Positions 1 through 11,061 of a DNA stretch of 64,000 bases are shown piece by piece. A program made the translations under genes and the position numbers. The stretch is from Xenoacremonium recifei (Eukaryota > Ascomycota > Sordariomycetes > Hypocreales > Nectriaceae). How positions within the stretch are numbered: position 1 is the first letter of the stretch; each line of letters starts with the position of its first letter. A model generated the notes under the pieces. It had not been told where the DNA came from, did no database searches, and was given only the letters and a program-made list of their open reading frames with translations. The stretch lies in the NCBI GenBank assembly GCA_012184525.1, contig WOFQ01000067.1, positions 93,308 through 157,307 on the forward strand, in the 5' to 3' direction.

Positions 1-285
1 GACTCGGGCTTTCCCACCTTCCAGCTTGCCATGAGCCCTTCAGAATGGCTTGCTCTGGTCAAGAAAAGCGTCAGGGCGGAGATCTTTGGAGAGACAAACA
101 TGTCTCTAACCTCGTTTTGCACGGTATTGCAATTGATGGAAGATCGACAGATCGCCTGGCACGCTGGAATCCCTCCCGCGCACTTGCAGTGCCATCAGCA
201 TAACCACCATGACGTAGAGCCAGCCTGCGTGGTGTTAGTTCGCCAGGCCAGGAACATGGTCACCACTCTTTCACTCGAAGCCTAA
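1..285 (+). CDS. 3' end of an unidentified gene (partial)
   Basis: The frame is open from the first base of the window through to a TAA at 283-285, so this may be the last part of a gene that begins to the left. The 94 visible residues contain the run FPTFQLAMSPSEWLALVKKS, which reads like a soluble, amphipathic segment, and a His-rich stretch (HLQCHQHNHHDVEP). It vaguely recalls the C-terminal tail of multidomain adenylating enzymes, but I cannot support that assignment. No domain can be recognised in so short a piece. It could also be a chance open frame. Confidence 0.3.
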   Translation, partial: DSGFPTFQLAMSPSEWLALVKKSVRAEIFGETNMSLTSFCTVLQLMEDRQIAWHAGIPPAHLQCHQHNHHDVEPACVVLVRQARNMVTTLSLEA

Positions 286-766
286 AGAACCTTTGGAGTG
301 GAACCACCAACCCCCTTTTACTATCCAACATAACGTTTCTTCCTCTGGAGATGGACTTGGGAGCTTTCTTATCACGGAAACACTTTCGGATACTCGAAGC
401 ATCGACATGCACTTCTCCTTGGTTCGCTTTCTGCTTACTCCTCTTCTTGGCCCACGGAGTAAATAGTGTCGCAATGTATCCTCGGCTCGAACATCATTTG
501 AGAAACTCTTTTAATACCGGTTTCTGTGGGGTCCTGGCTGTAATCTGGAAGCATGGCAATGGGACGGCTCGCCTGAGCTCATCCAGCGCCTCATACTAGC
601 CATTGAGGTCAGTTCTCATATCACAAGTCACGTAACTAAGGTTGACTTGGACACGCAGAGGATGTAGATAACAGCTTAAGCGGCCATGAATAATAGCAAA
701 GCAGCAAGGACTAGCAACAAACACCCTACATCCCGCATACCCCGGACTTTTATACTTCCAGGCCAC
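286..766. other. Intergenic spacer, 3' side
   Basis: This holds the downstream flanks of the partial gene on the left and of the minus-strand F-box-like gene on the right. I see no convincing coding exon, RNA gene or repeat. Short open frames here lack splice context and protein-like composition. Confidence 0.4.
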
Positions 767-2445
767 TTAATTATTCCCCAAGCGCGTCAAACCCATATTC
801 AGGAAATACGGATCATTTTCAGAGAAATTGGTCTGGTTCAAAAACAGGGCGTCGATGCTGAATCGTCCTTTGTCAATAAAACCCTCGTAGAATAGACACG
901 AGGATTACTCACCGATCATGCTCCTCTTTGTCCTCTATGTTCCATTTCGCAGTCAACAGCGCCTTGATCTTTTCGTGCAAGCCTTTGACGCGGCTGAAGT
1001 CATATCCGCCGCAGTGACACCCAGGTTTTGGCCAGAACCCGTAGCCTCCAGCCTTGAAGATGTCCTCCCGCTGCCGCTGTGACACATCGATGTTGTCTTG
1101 ATTCCACATGCCTTCCTGTGCATATGTAGGGAACCACAAGGGCGTATCGCGGAGGGCGTTGCATCGTTCGCGCAATACATCGGTACGCCGCTCATCGTGG
1201 TCAAAGATCGAGATACCTACTTCCCAGAACCAGGTCTGCGAGAAGTAAAAGGTGATGTGCGGCAGCTTCACGTCGTGGTAGGCCGCCAGCCAGGTCGCAA
1301 AGACGCTGGAATCTGGGCCATCGCCCTCACCATCGGCAGGTCGGGACAACGCCTTAAGCTGTTCAGGGGTCAAGCTGCCGAGGGGCAATTCGCAGTGGGA
1401 ATCCTTCTCGAATTTGTGCAAATAGTTGTCGGTCATCATGTAGCAGAGAATTGTGTGAGGAAACTTGCGTTCATGATGGGGTTCGAGAACTTCGCTTTTA
1501 AGAACTTTGTCGTAAGCATCGTAGTCTCTGATTTCGCTCTTGGCCTTTGAGATGGCGGCGAGAAAGGGAAGGCCACGAGTGAGCTATGCAAGTTCGTTAG
1601 ATTGGCTCTGTTACTTCGCAGCCCACCAAAATCGCCAGTTACTTACCATGTTTTGTACGTAGGGATGAGTATGCAGGCGAACCGCCCACTCCACACCCGC
1701 ATCCCCCCATTGTATGTTATGAGCCCCAAGGACTTCCCAAGCTTCGTCAATTAGTGTCAGTAGCGCGATACTCTTTCTAGAACTGTTGCATTAACGAACC
1801 TCTGGATGCTCTTCGGAGCAAAAAGAAATAAACAGACGCTATCTGTTCATTTACCAATGGCGAGAAGATTTGCAAGTCCCAGAAGTCACGGCCATTTGCG
1901 ACATTCATGTTTCCACGGCAGAACAAATTGACCATGATCTGATATCGTAAGAAGGCGCGCGCTATACGGATTTTCTCCCTCTCAGAGAGCTTCATTCGAT
2001 GCTGCATTTGCAGCCTGACATTGAATGCCGGGATCGTCTCTCGAGCATAGTCGACCATCAAGCTCTCGACCGAGAGATACACCTTCTCAACCAGACATTT
2101 CTGAGCCACAGTCAGCTGCGATAAAGTGCTGACACACTTTCGGAGATTTAGGGTGGCCAGCTTCAGGCGATCCATGAGACCCTTAGCCTCGTTCCCCGTC
2201 CCAGCATAGTCCCAGGAAACGGTGTCGCGCAGAGCCAGAGAGTAGGGCAGCACCTCTAGGGGCATACGCCGAAGAATGATATTGTTGGTGATGGTGGTTT
2301 CGTGCTCCTTGAAGGCATTGTAGAAGAGTCGGTGGCTGCGAATTATGGGTGCCAGTTCCGGGAGACGGTCGACGCGTGAGAGGATGTCCGCGAGGATATC
2401 GAGGTTGAGCTTCTCAATGGGTTGTCGGGATTTGGTGTCCGTCAT
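767..2445 (-). CDS. F-box-like fungal protein, four exons
   Basis: The N-terminus (residues about 10-45, IEKLNLDILADILSRVDRLP followed by a hydrophobic helix) matches the fungal F-box-like pattern, a domain that usually tethers substrates to SCF ubiquitin ligases. The remainder is an uncharacterised fungal region with aromatic-rich motifs (WFPTYAQEG, PGCHCGGYDF). Likely exons, read downward, are 2445-1838, 1782-1647, 1583-913 and 857-767. The second intron (1646-1584) has GTAAGT, TCTAAC and CATAG and is secure. The third (912-858) has GTGAGT, a TTGAC branch and TTCAG, and keeps phase into an exon ending MGLTRLGNN. The first intron is a best guess; a donor at 1855 is an alternative. The target protein is unknown. 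Confidence 0.65.
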
Positions 2446-3885
2446 TGCTGCGTCTCCGTCGTCCTCCTCCTGGGGTTAGCAGTTCGCTTCTTCTTAAAGA
2501 TTCCCAGAATGCAGTGAACAGAATCGAGAGCTAAATTTGAAGGAGAAGTTTGGAGCGCCCAGACTCGACCCTTAGGCAGCCTCGTTTTCCTTTTTCCAAG
2601 ATACCATCACGTGCGGTGAGTCTGTGTTACCCCGACTCAGACTATCGAGAGTAAGCTGAACCAATTTTGTCTCAGCCTGAGCTGAAGCTGCGGCGCAGTG
2701 GTTCAGCCGTCGAATAGAACTCCTGGAACTGTCAGCCCCAGACTCGGCGCCCCTCCCTTAGTGATCAATCACGCTGATGAATTTACGCCTCTTGCTTTCG
2801 TAACTGAGACTAGAGTATCATGTGCATCCAGCAACAGGCCAGTAGCAGGTTGACGCGTGGAGTCTTTGCAGCCAGTCAATCTTTGGCGACGTTGTTCTGT
2901 GAAAGGAGCGCGAGGGTGGAAAAGGTGTATTACGCGCTCGAAAAGGACAAACATTGCTTACCAAGTTGACGGAACCCTGCATTGTGCCTCGCTGTGGCGT
3001 TGTGCAGGGGTTTATCAGCTTTCAGCTGTTCCACCTTCTGCCACACATTTCCCGCCCTGCAAACAACACCCATGTCTAGGTTGCATTTCAGTAATGTTTG
3101 CTCGTCATACCGCCTGACTAAAGTGCAACATCGGGCCAAGACTGCCCAACTTTGTCAGCGAGGCTGTCACCAAGTGAGGCATTCTTGTGTCTCAACCTAT
3201 GCTGACACATCTCGTTGCATCGCGCCCCTTGAGGTTCATTCCCAGCAGACGCGTGGCACGTCAATCTAATCCACCGCCTTGAGGTGGGAGGAGTATTTTT
3301 AAGCGAGACAAGGTGCTGGGCGTATGTTGAGGCGTCTTGCCTAGGTAGGAGATGAAGAATACCAATTAGGGTCCATGATCAACGCCGGCTTCAGCCCGAT
3401 GCTCCTCAACAAGCCTCGCTGGAAATTTGAGGTGACCGAATGCCCGAGCGACTACGATCATCTTCAACGAATATCAGTATCATGAGACAGCTTATTCAGT
3501 TGTCTAACATACCACACTCTCGTCACCCTGGTGGAGCTCCTCGGCATTTGGGGTTCTCCCTGCTCTGTGCCTATAACTTTTAGGCAAACATAGCTCAATG
3601 CCATGGATTTCTATGCGAAGCCAAAATTGCGAGAGGTCATTATATCCTCAGCTTCACGTGAGTTCTCTTAAGACCTATGTCCTAGCGGATCATCAATTAT
3701 CGCCGAAAAAACATGGAGACTTGATTAGCAACCATTCGACCAAACGTCAAAATGGGTCAGAAAGCGATCATATATAAATGCATGCTTTTTTGATATATTT
3801 TACAGAACACAAACTTTCTACCCTATCGGCTTCTCTTGTAACCCTCTCGGTTATTCCAGCATCACGAGGACAATTGCCAATCCAA
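2446..3885. other. Intergenic, divergent promoter region
   Basis: This lies between the 5' ends of the minus-strand F-box-like gene and the plus-strand GFA gene. A TATATAAAT near 3771 could serve the GFA gene. The TACCTAGG-like string near 3340 is common in fungal spacers. I see no supported gene. Confidence 0.4.
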
Positions 3886-4378
3886 ATGGTCTCCAGAACA
3901 GGGTCGTGTCTTTGTGGCGGCATTGACGTCAAGCTTGATGACGAGCCATCACTTAAGGTTCTTTGCCATTGTGATTCATGCAAGAAAGCCACCGGAGGCA
4001 TGTTTCAAGCAAACGTCTTTTATCCCAAAGAGGTCCGTTCCACATCAGTGCCTAACCTCACGAGATCCGAGAAACTTAAAAGAAGCTATTATTTAGAAAT
4101 TTCACTTATTGGATCCACAAGGACTTCTTCACACTTACAAAGACACTTCCAGTGACTCTGGAAGGGTCGTTCATAGGTGCTTTTGTCGCAACTGTGGATC
4201 ATTCATCATGACGGAGAATCTATCGCACCCTGAAATCTCTAAGATGGTAATCATCCCTATCGGTATTCTGGATGGGGATAAGGAACAATTCGCACCGACA
4301 GATGAGTTCTATGTGAAACGAAGGACAACTTGGTTTAGGCGTAACGTTGACACAAACGAGTATCAAGGGATGGAATAA
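3886..4378 (+). CDS. GFA/CENP-V-type zinc-binding protein (DUF636)
   Basis: This 142-residue protein fits the glutathione-dependent formaldehyde-activating (GFA) fold. Members bind zinc through conserved cysteine pairs, seen here as SCLCGG near residue 7, LCHCDSCKKATGG near residues 28-40 and CFCRNCGS in the second half. Family members are mostly of unknown substrate, and real formaldehyde activation is shown for few of them. Two exons are inferred, 3886-4032 and 4097-4378; the intron has donor GTCCGT, acceptor ATTTAG and phase 0, and the join gives the family-like run KFHLLDPQGLLHTYKDTSSD. I chose ATG 3886 because family proteins begin a few residues before the first CxC. An in-frame ATG at 3778 sits almost on the TATA-like sequence. 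Confidence 0.8.
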
Positions 4379-7300
4379 GACGTGCTTCTAAATCCTGATC
4401 TTTCGTAATAAAGAGAGATAGTAAAGAGAGAATGAAGCGCGATGCTCTTGATATATAATGACTTTCACCTGTCAATAAGGTGTAAATATCATTCACTTGA
4501 ATGTGCCTGCAAGAGTCTCTTCGCCATATCGACATAGGGGCTGTGGAGATAGATCCTATCATAGGCTATCCTAGAATAATTAGCCAGACGTTTGGAGAAT
4601 TTTTTGCTTAACAGATCCTCTTCTGTTCACTGTCTACATTAGATACTTAGAAGACGTTAATAGTAAATGGAGAAAATCCTTTAAGAAAAGCGAATTCAAT
4701 GCTATTAAGACACAATTTGAAGTCCAGGACGTTCGTTGTTAAGGCAGGGTACTCCATTTTAGCTCCTCGGTAACCCCCGATCTAAGACGTCCCTGATGCA
4801 GATGCAGGCGGGCACTAGAATAGCCTTCCGTGACTAGAGCCTTTTGAATCCCACATACTAGGGTTGGTTATTGAGAAGAAGCTACTACTGTATCATATTC
4901 TTCCGAATTTCGCGAGCTCGGCGCCCTTGAGCATGCAGTCATTCACCTCTCATCCTTTCTTCCGTGGAAGTAAAAGTGGCATAACAAGCATGGCAAATTC
5001 AAGACGACCAACTCGAAATTTTTGTTAGCATGTAATATCCCCTAAGACTGGTGTGTGCTGACTTTTCAGAATTATGTCAGCTATCATCTAGACGCTGGTG
5101 GACTGGCATAAAAGAGCTCAAGGATTAGTGCGGCTGTGGAACTACAGGAAAGTTCGGGAAGGCCTAATAGAATGATCCTATTTCATTTCTATCTTATGAA
5201 ACTTCAGATAAAGGCAAGAAAACTTAAGCTTATCTCTTGGGAGGTATGAGCGGGAGATCAGACCATTACGACCAAAATAGGAATTCAATAGGGGTAAGCA
5301 AGAGCTACGAAGACCTACAAACGACTTCGTTTTGGTAATCCATGTTTGAATTTCCGGCCTAATCGATATATCTAAACTTCAAGGTATAGCCCAAACTGTG
5401 GACCTGCATAATGTTCATGTTCATTGTCGTGCTGCTTGGTAGTCATGCCAAACTCTCTCCTTGAATCTCAAGACGCAATTTTCAGCTTTGATTGTCACTG
5501 ACTCCAACAAGCAACATCCAGATGTTCTTTCTGCATTTATTGACTCGTTGGTTGAGCAATTTAACATGGCAGGCAAAGTAGCAGCTACACAATGCATGGC
5601 TTATCATTGGTGTCTGTGTGGCCTGAAAACGAGAACCTTGATGGCCACGAGAACCCGGATGGCCAACCCTGTTGGCCTGCTCCTGCCGTCCGTGGCCACT
5701 CCTCCCTCACAGATTCTGGTGAGGCCACCAACGGCAAGAGCTGGATTGGCATCAATTGCGTGCGCTTGCCGTGAGATGCGTCCCCAGACCAAGACCCCCT
5801 GGGACATGGGAGTGCAGGAGCTGGGCAGCACTTGCCTCCCATAGTGTTGCCATATCGGTATAAGAGAAGGGGCTCCCGTCCGCTCCTGCCTCGAAAATTC
5901 TCTCTTGTGCTTCTGTTGTGACACCTCCTTCAACACCAAGGAGTTTCTCTCTCCGATACACCAGTCTGGGTCAAGGCGAGAGGTGCCCGCGAAGACTAAC
6001 AACCTGGACCGAGTCAGCCCCTATTCGAAAGACGTCTACCACGAACTACGACTTGCCTGGTTTTCGAAAAGTTTTCATTCTTTTTTTTTTTTGAAACTTT
6101 TTCACACACTCCAGTGAAGCGAAGGACTCGGATATGCCTCACACACCAAGAGGGCTCATTATCCAGCAGACATCACGCATCGCCATGGCCCCCCATTATC
6201 TTGAGATTCATCCGACCCATTAGTGTCGTCACACATACGGGCCCATCCCACGTCTGACGAGAATGAGGAATTTACAGACATCATTCTCACCGGTTCCTTG
6301 GTCTCTATGACAAAGAGGATCCGTTTGCTTCGGTCTGCCCGCCACCGCCCCTGTGTTGCTGAACTGACCCTGGCCGCCTTGAGAGATGAGCTGAGGACTA
6401 GTTGGAGTCGGGATGGAGACCGGGAGTGGTGTTCCGCTTGGTCTCGTGTCAGGTCAGGCACAGGCCCGTGGCACCTTAGGCTGGAAGTCCGATGTTTGGT
6501 GGGTGAGGAGCGTGAAAGAAGAGGGGAGTTGTGAGAGACGGGTGAGGGAGTAGCAAGTTGTCGTTGGTGATGTTGATGTACTTCCATGTAATGGGAGTTG
6601 GGCTTATGCTCAATACTCGATGCTCCTACGGAAGGTCGCTCTTTGGAGGAGCCAGAGCCTCGATCTACTCGACTCGATCGATGCTCTCAGCTCACCAAGT
6701 CGACCATATCCTCGCCCATATTTGCGTGGCTTCGGCCTAGACACGCGCAGACTTCGGTAAGATGCTTCTCTCTTCTTCCGGTCACTGCCCTCTCCCAGCA
6801 TGGATCGAGTGATCCCTCGTCACGATTCCCTCCCCTCGCCCACCTCCGCTTCGGGCGGCTACTCAGACATTCCCTCCCACGCCCGCGTGGGTCTCTCCGA
6901 GAGGCCTTTCGCATATCAGGATCGTCCACGACCACACCATCTTGTTGTCGTTGCAGGATCCCATGACTAAAAGGCAGCTAACGTAGTAGTCCTACGAAGC
7001 CCTTCTCTGGTCTCGCGGGCGCTCTCTGGCGGCGCTGTTTCCTCTCTCAGCCAATGGCCGGTCCCTCAGCCATCCTAGACACCATCTCCCACTCAGTCCA
7101 GCTCCCGACTGGGCGTGGGATGCATGCATCACGCAGCTGTGCGCCCTCTCCGGCTGCCTACATACCACAAATCGGGGGCCTCAATGCTCCATGCCCTTCC
7201 ATTCACGGCGGATCTGCTGCAGGTGCCCCCCCTCCTCTCCAATCATCCGTCTTCAGACGTCCTGACCGGGTCGGTCCTCTTCCGTTTGCCATGCCTCCTC

Positions 7301-8430
7301 CACATCGATCTTCCAATTCTCGCCGAGACTTGCAAGCTTTCTATTGGTGTTGACTCCTATCTCTCCCATCCTATTGTTCCACTCCCACATGCCTGCTTTG
7401 GCCTCTTACACCGTGACCCCATCCACCATCTCCCGCTTGGATCCGCATGCCCCCATGGATCGTTTGGCCTACAAGTACATGTACCTGTACTTGCACATAC
7501 TTGCAGCTTTGATCCCTGCAGGAATCGAATGCTATGCTCGTCATACCAGTGGAACCAGCATAGGCGTGTCTCATGGCCTTCCCCGTCCAATCCCTCTAAC
7601 CGATGTGGACATCGCATTGCCTCTCACATGAATCGACTTGTACTTCGACTTCATCCATGCTCTCTGTTCCCATCATACACCCCCACGACATAGCTTCCTT
7701 CGTTTGGCCCTGGCAGGCGTTTGAAGCTATTCGAACCGGATTCTTACCTGACCCTCTCTGCGTGAACACCCTTCCCCTTCTGGGGTCACCTTACCCGCGA
7801 CGATGGCTGCGGTAATTCCAGATGACCGCTTGGTCAAACAAAGGAAGCCTCCGATTCTTCACACCCTACTGCTGCCGTTGTATGCGTACGATGATGAGTT
7901 GGCCAGCTCGACATATGCATGCACCATGAGTACATCGACCTTCAACCTATGGGCGCTGGGTAGCTCTGCTGTGTCACCCCAGCTTCTCGGAAATGGCATC
8001 CAGAGATATGCACATGGACGCCTAGACCCGGGTCTTCGAGGCACCCCTATATGCAGAAGCATATCCACGTCGGCACGGAACGCCTCGTCTGAGAGCTAAG
8101 GCAAGGTAGTCTTGGAACAGCTCCCTTCAGCCAAGAGCTCCGGATATCGCACCGCAGCTCAAGCAGCCAATTGGGAAACGGCCCGATCCTCCCGCTCAGC
8201 GCGCTTCCTTGCGGGGAGGAGAAGCTGAGGGGCGCGTGACAACAGATTTGCGTCGACCATGGTTGGTCATGATCACCTTCACCATCTCCCATGCGAGAAG
8301 GTGTGGAGATCTCCCACCCGAGCTTACCCCCATCTTATCCACGCGAGCATACGAACATCAGGCAACGTGAAGAGGGTACATTTCGAGAGTGAAGGACGAA
8401 TTAGGGGCGGTTTCGGTCGAGAGTCTTGTC
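4379..8430. other. Long gene-free region
   Basis: About 4 kb with no gene I can support. From 4400 to 5450 it is AT-rich with many stops in all frames. From about 6600 to 8100 the plus strand is rich in C and T, which keeps several frames open, but these read as Pro/Ser/His/Leu-rich translations with no domain. A T-run lies near 6080. A spacer or an unannotated non-coding transcript are both possible. Confidence 0.4.
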
Positions 8431-8437
8431 TATAAAA
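8431..8437 (+). promoter_or_regulatory. TATA box of the metallothionein gene
   Basis: TATAAAA lies 132 bases before the ATG at 8569. It is followed by a CT-rich leader (TTTCTCTCTCTCTCC around 8467) and a CATCAAA-ATG start context. A strong TATA box plus pyrimidine leader is typical of highly or inducibly expressed fungal genes. I found no metal-response element I would defend. Confidence 0.6.
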
Positions 8438-8568
8438 GGCCGCCGTGTCGCCCTCCTCCTCCCGACTTTCTCTCTCTCTCCATCCATCAGTCACAGCTTC
8501 AATCAACACATCAACACTCTATTCACTACCATTTTCGAAGGCCTTTCTTCACCACCAAATCCATCAAA

Positions 8569-8853
8569 ATGACTCCCTGGTAAGCCTACAACCCCTGGAT
8601 CCAGCACATCGTCGATCGGTCCTTTGCCTCACGAGCTTCTTCAACATGAAGGGTTTACCGAGGCGACGAGACCAGGCATCCTGATGCGATCCAAACTCTG
8701 GAAATAATTTCGGTGGGCTGACTTGAACCTATTAGCGACTGCAACTGCTGCTCCGGCTCCTGCGAGTCCTGCTCTTGCGGAACCTGCAAGGTGAGAAGCC
8801 CTCAACGTCAACATTCTCCTCGACACTCGACTGACCAGTTCAAATAGCACTAA
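8569..8853 (+). CDS. Metallothionein, 23 residues, three exons
   Basis: Exon 1 (8569-8579) encodes the start and two bases of a Cys codon. Exon 2 (8736-8790) encodes almost the whole peptide. Exon 3 (8848-8853) is only CAC TAA. Intron 1 has GTAAGC, CTGAC and ATTAG; intron 2 has GTGAGA, CTGAC and AATAG, and phases agree throughout. The product has eight Cys in 23 residues, at 4, 6, 8, 9, 13, 16, 18 and 21, with no aromatic residue and only one His. That is the composition of small fungal copper metallothioneins, such as those of Neurospora (about 26 residues) and Magnaporthe (about 22). Its presumed role is cytosolic binding of Cu(I) or other soft metals. If intron 2 is retained, the frame runs to TAG at 8845-8847 and adds a basic tail. 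It is too short and split to be found as an ordinary open frame. Confidence 0.8.
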
Positions 8854-11061
8854 ATTTCTAAACTTTTCGTCTCCCGCGACGCCTCCTTCTTCTCGATATC
8901 GCATATATATTCGCTGGCAGCTCACAAGAGAGCTTTCCATGGCAACATGAGGCGTATCTTCCGAGCGACTACTTTTTGAGAGGTGGGCAGTGGGACGGGA
9001 TGCGTTGGGGATTGTTTTCTTTGGGTGGCACAGAGGTATACTTTGCAGACTGCTGCGGTTACCAGATCCCGAGGTAGCAAAGCAGTAGAGTGAATTGAGC
9101 CTGCATGCCTGAGAAGTTTAGTCCAAATGTGATGTTTGCGCACGCGTGATACTGCAGCTGCCATGAAGTAAACCAACTCGGAAGAGGCTAACAAGGGCAA
9201 ACTGGTGCTTAAAGCTCTGTGTCCATCAGGTCAGGGTAGCTTTGAAGCTCCGGCAGACAAGCGTAAAGACGAGAACAAACTCGCTTTAGACTTACTGCTT
9301 CTCTGGTGGGACTCCCGAGCAGACCGGACTCTTCCCGCTGGCAGGCTCGGCGTGGGGGTGTCGGGGTCTCCGGGGCGGAGCCGGACGGGATGCGGAGAGG
9401 TTCGTAGGCCAAGATGGGATATAAGAGATTTGTGGGGTTGAAGAAATATCAGATGGTTTGAGAAGATAATCTCTGATCCTTTGTGATCTGTTTTGAAACA
9501 TGCTTGTATCTTTGTGTGGTTGCTAAATGATCGGTCTACACGGGAGAACCTCAGCCAATTGCAGAAAGTGTAAGAGGCGGTGGAAGCCAATGAAATTGAG
9601 AGTTTCTGACTTCAGTGACTCTAGAAAGTTCACTTAGGAATAATTCTACTTCGAAAGAGACGATGTGTAGTCAGTTGATGAATAGGCTTTGCCTTCGATT
9701 AGAGAGTGCGATGTTTTGGTGCCGGGTAGGTACCTAGGTAGGTTGCCGCAAGAAAGTTGGACATAAGGTACTAGACTGTCCTCAATCTAAGGTTCTGATG
9801 TGTTGATCTTCCCGTCTCTTCTAGCCGCTTTCGTCTTCCCAGACATTCATATTGGATTTTCATGAAAACGCTGAAGCGGTTATGTTGAACGAATGAGTGC
9901 TTCGGCTTACAAGCTTGTGGTGATGGTTGGTGCAGCGAAACTGGCTAGCCTTTATCCCCACAAAGACCGGGCGCTTCTCGAGGGAGCGCCTGATCCAACA
10001 TGCCAAGATTTCCATGACACAATTCCCGGCGGGGGGCTCGAAGTACGTATCAGATAGAGTGGCGGCTTTATGTGCGACTAGCTATCAGATGGATGCCACG
10101 CGTTACATGAGCCTCACGGCAGCGGGGCAGTTGGCTTTGGTTGAGGTTGCAGATGATCTTCACTTCACGCCTTGGTGCGGAATTGTGATTCTGAGGTTGC
10201 CTTCAGCCGCTGGGAAGGGAATCACAAGTGACAGACATTGCTTCCCAAAAGACAACTGTGCAGACTCCGCCCCCAACAGCCCCCCTTTTCACGGCAAGGC
10301 GGCAGGGCGAGAAGGCTCTATTCGCAGCAGCTGGACCCGTCAGGCTGGAGAGATGGTGGCCTGTCGCACATATAGAGTCTAGACGGGACGGGGAGCCAAC
10401 AAACTTGAGGCGATGCTTAGCCTTAAAGAGGCAAACAGCAATCCATCACGCGCGCCTCGCCTCACTGCTTCGCCCGTGAGGTGCAGGAAGCTACACACAC
10501 AACGAGCCAACTGCTCACCCAGAACTGCTAAAAATAAATTAAGAGTATCTGCTGTCGGTACTCCGTGTGCACTATTCCGTGGTCCGTGGTTATAGACACT
10601 TGGGATCCATCCTGGTTTGAATCCCCTGCACAGCCCGCTCGCTCCCAATCGCCGGGGCTTGGCTGGGCGGTTGATGTCCACTTTCAATCTCGTTTGCAGC
10701 CGCGCTCCGTTCGCTTGAAGAGCCTCAAAAGACGTTCAGGAGGCTTGCAGAATTTCAGCATACGTGCTTTGAACCTCAATGCCAACTCAGAAGTTGCTAC
10801 TTCAGTGACAGCTGGCTCCTCGCTGTAACAGAATTCATCACCGATTCAGCCATCATCCTCCAGCGCCAAGAGTGGATCCGCGGAACTAACAGCCGAGACG
10901 CCAAAACCAAGCTTGAAGTTTGAGCCATCATCAGGGACAGAAAAGGCGGCAACTCTCTCCCTCATATCCGGACATATTCGACTCGGCGACACATTGTTTG
11001 GTCTGGCTGGATGAATGCCCGAATTTACCAGAGTCTCATAATTGCCTGTGCATAGGGCATA
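8854..11061. other. Intergenic region
   Basis: It contains the 3' flank of the metallothionein gene and the promoter of the HET-domain gene. A self-complementary TACCTAGGTA lies near 9730. The open frame at 9927-10382 begins at TTG and shows no family features. I see no supported gene here. Confidence 0.4.

Noticed and set aside
7474..7493. Inverted repeat AAGTACA...TGTACTT
   Set aside because: Arms of only seven bases in biased sequence; no element or gene context gives it meaning.
7124..7693. Open frame of about 190 codons on the plus strand
   Set aside because: It lies in C/T-rich DNA that keeps frames open; the translation is Leu/Pro/His/Ser-rich without domain, splice signals or a good start.
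7725..7740. Reverse-strand GGTTCGAAT resembling a tRNA B box
   Set aside because: The flanking sequence does not fold into a tRNA cloverleaf.
9728..9746. TACCTAGGTAGG palindromic string, with relatives near 3340 and 17400
   Set aside because: Short strings of this kind are frequent in spacers of filamentous fungi; no repeat unit or element can be defined from them.
9927..10382. Open frame of 151 codons
   Set aside because: It starts with TTG, has no recognisable motif and no splice context.
10614..10624. GGTTTGAATCC resembling a tRNA B box
   Set aside because: No A box at the right distance and no acceptor or anticodon stem can be drawn.
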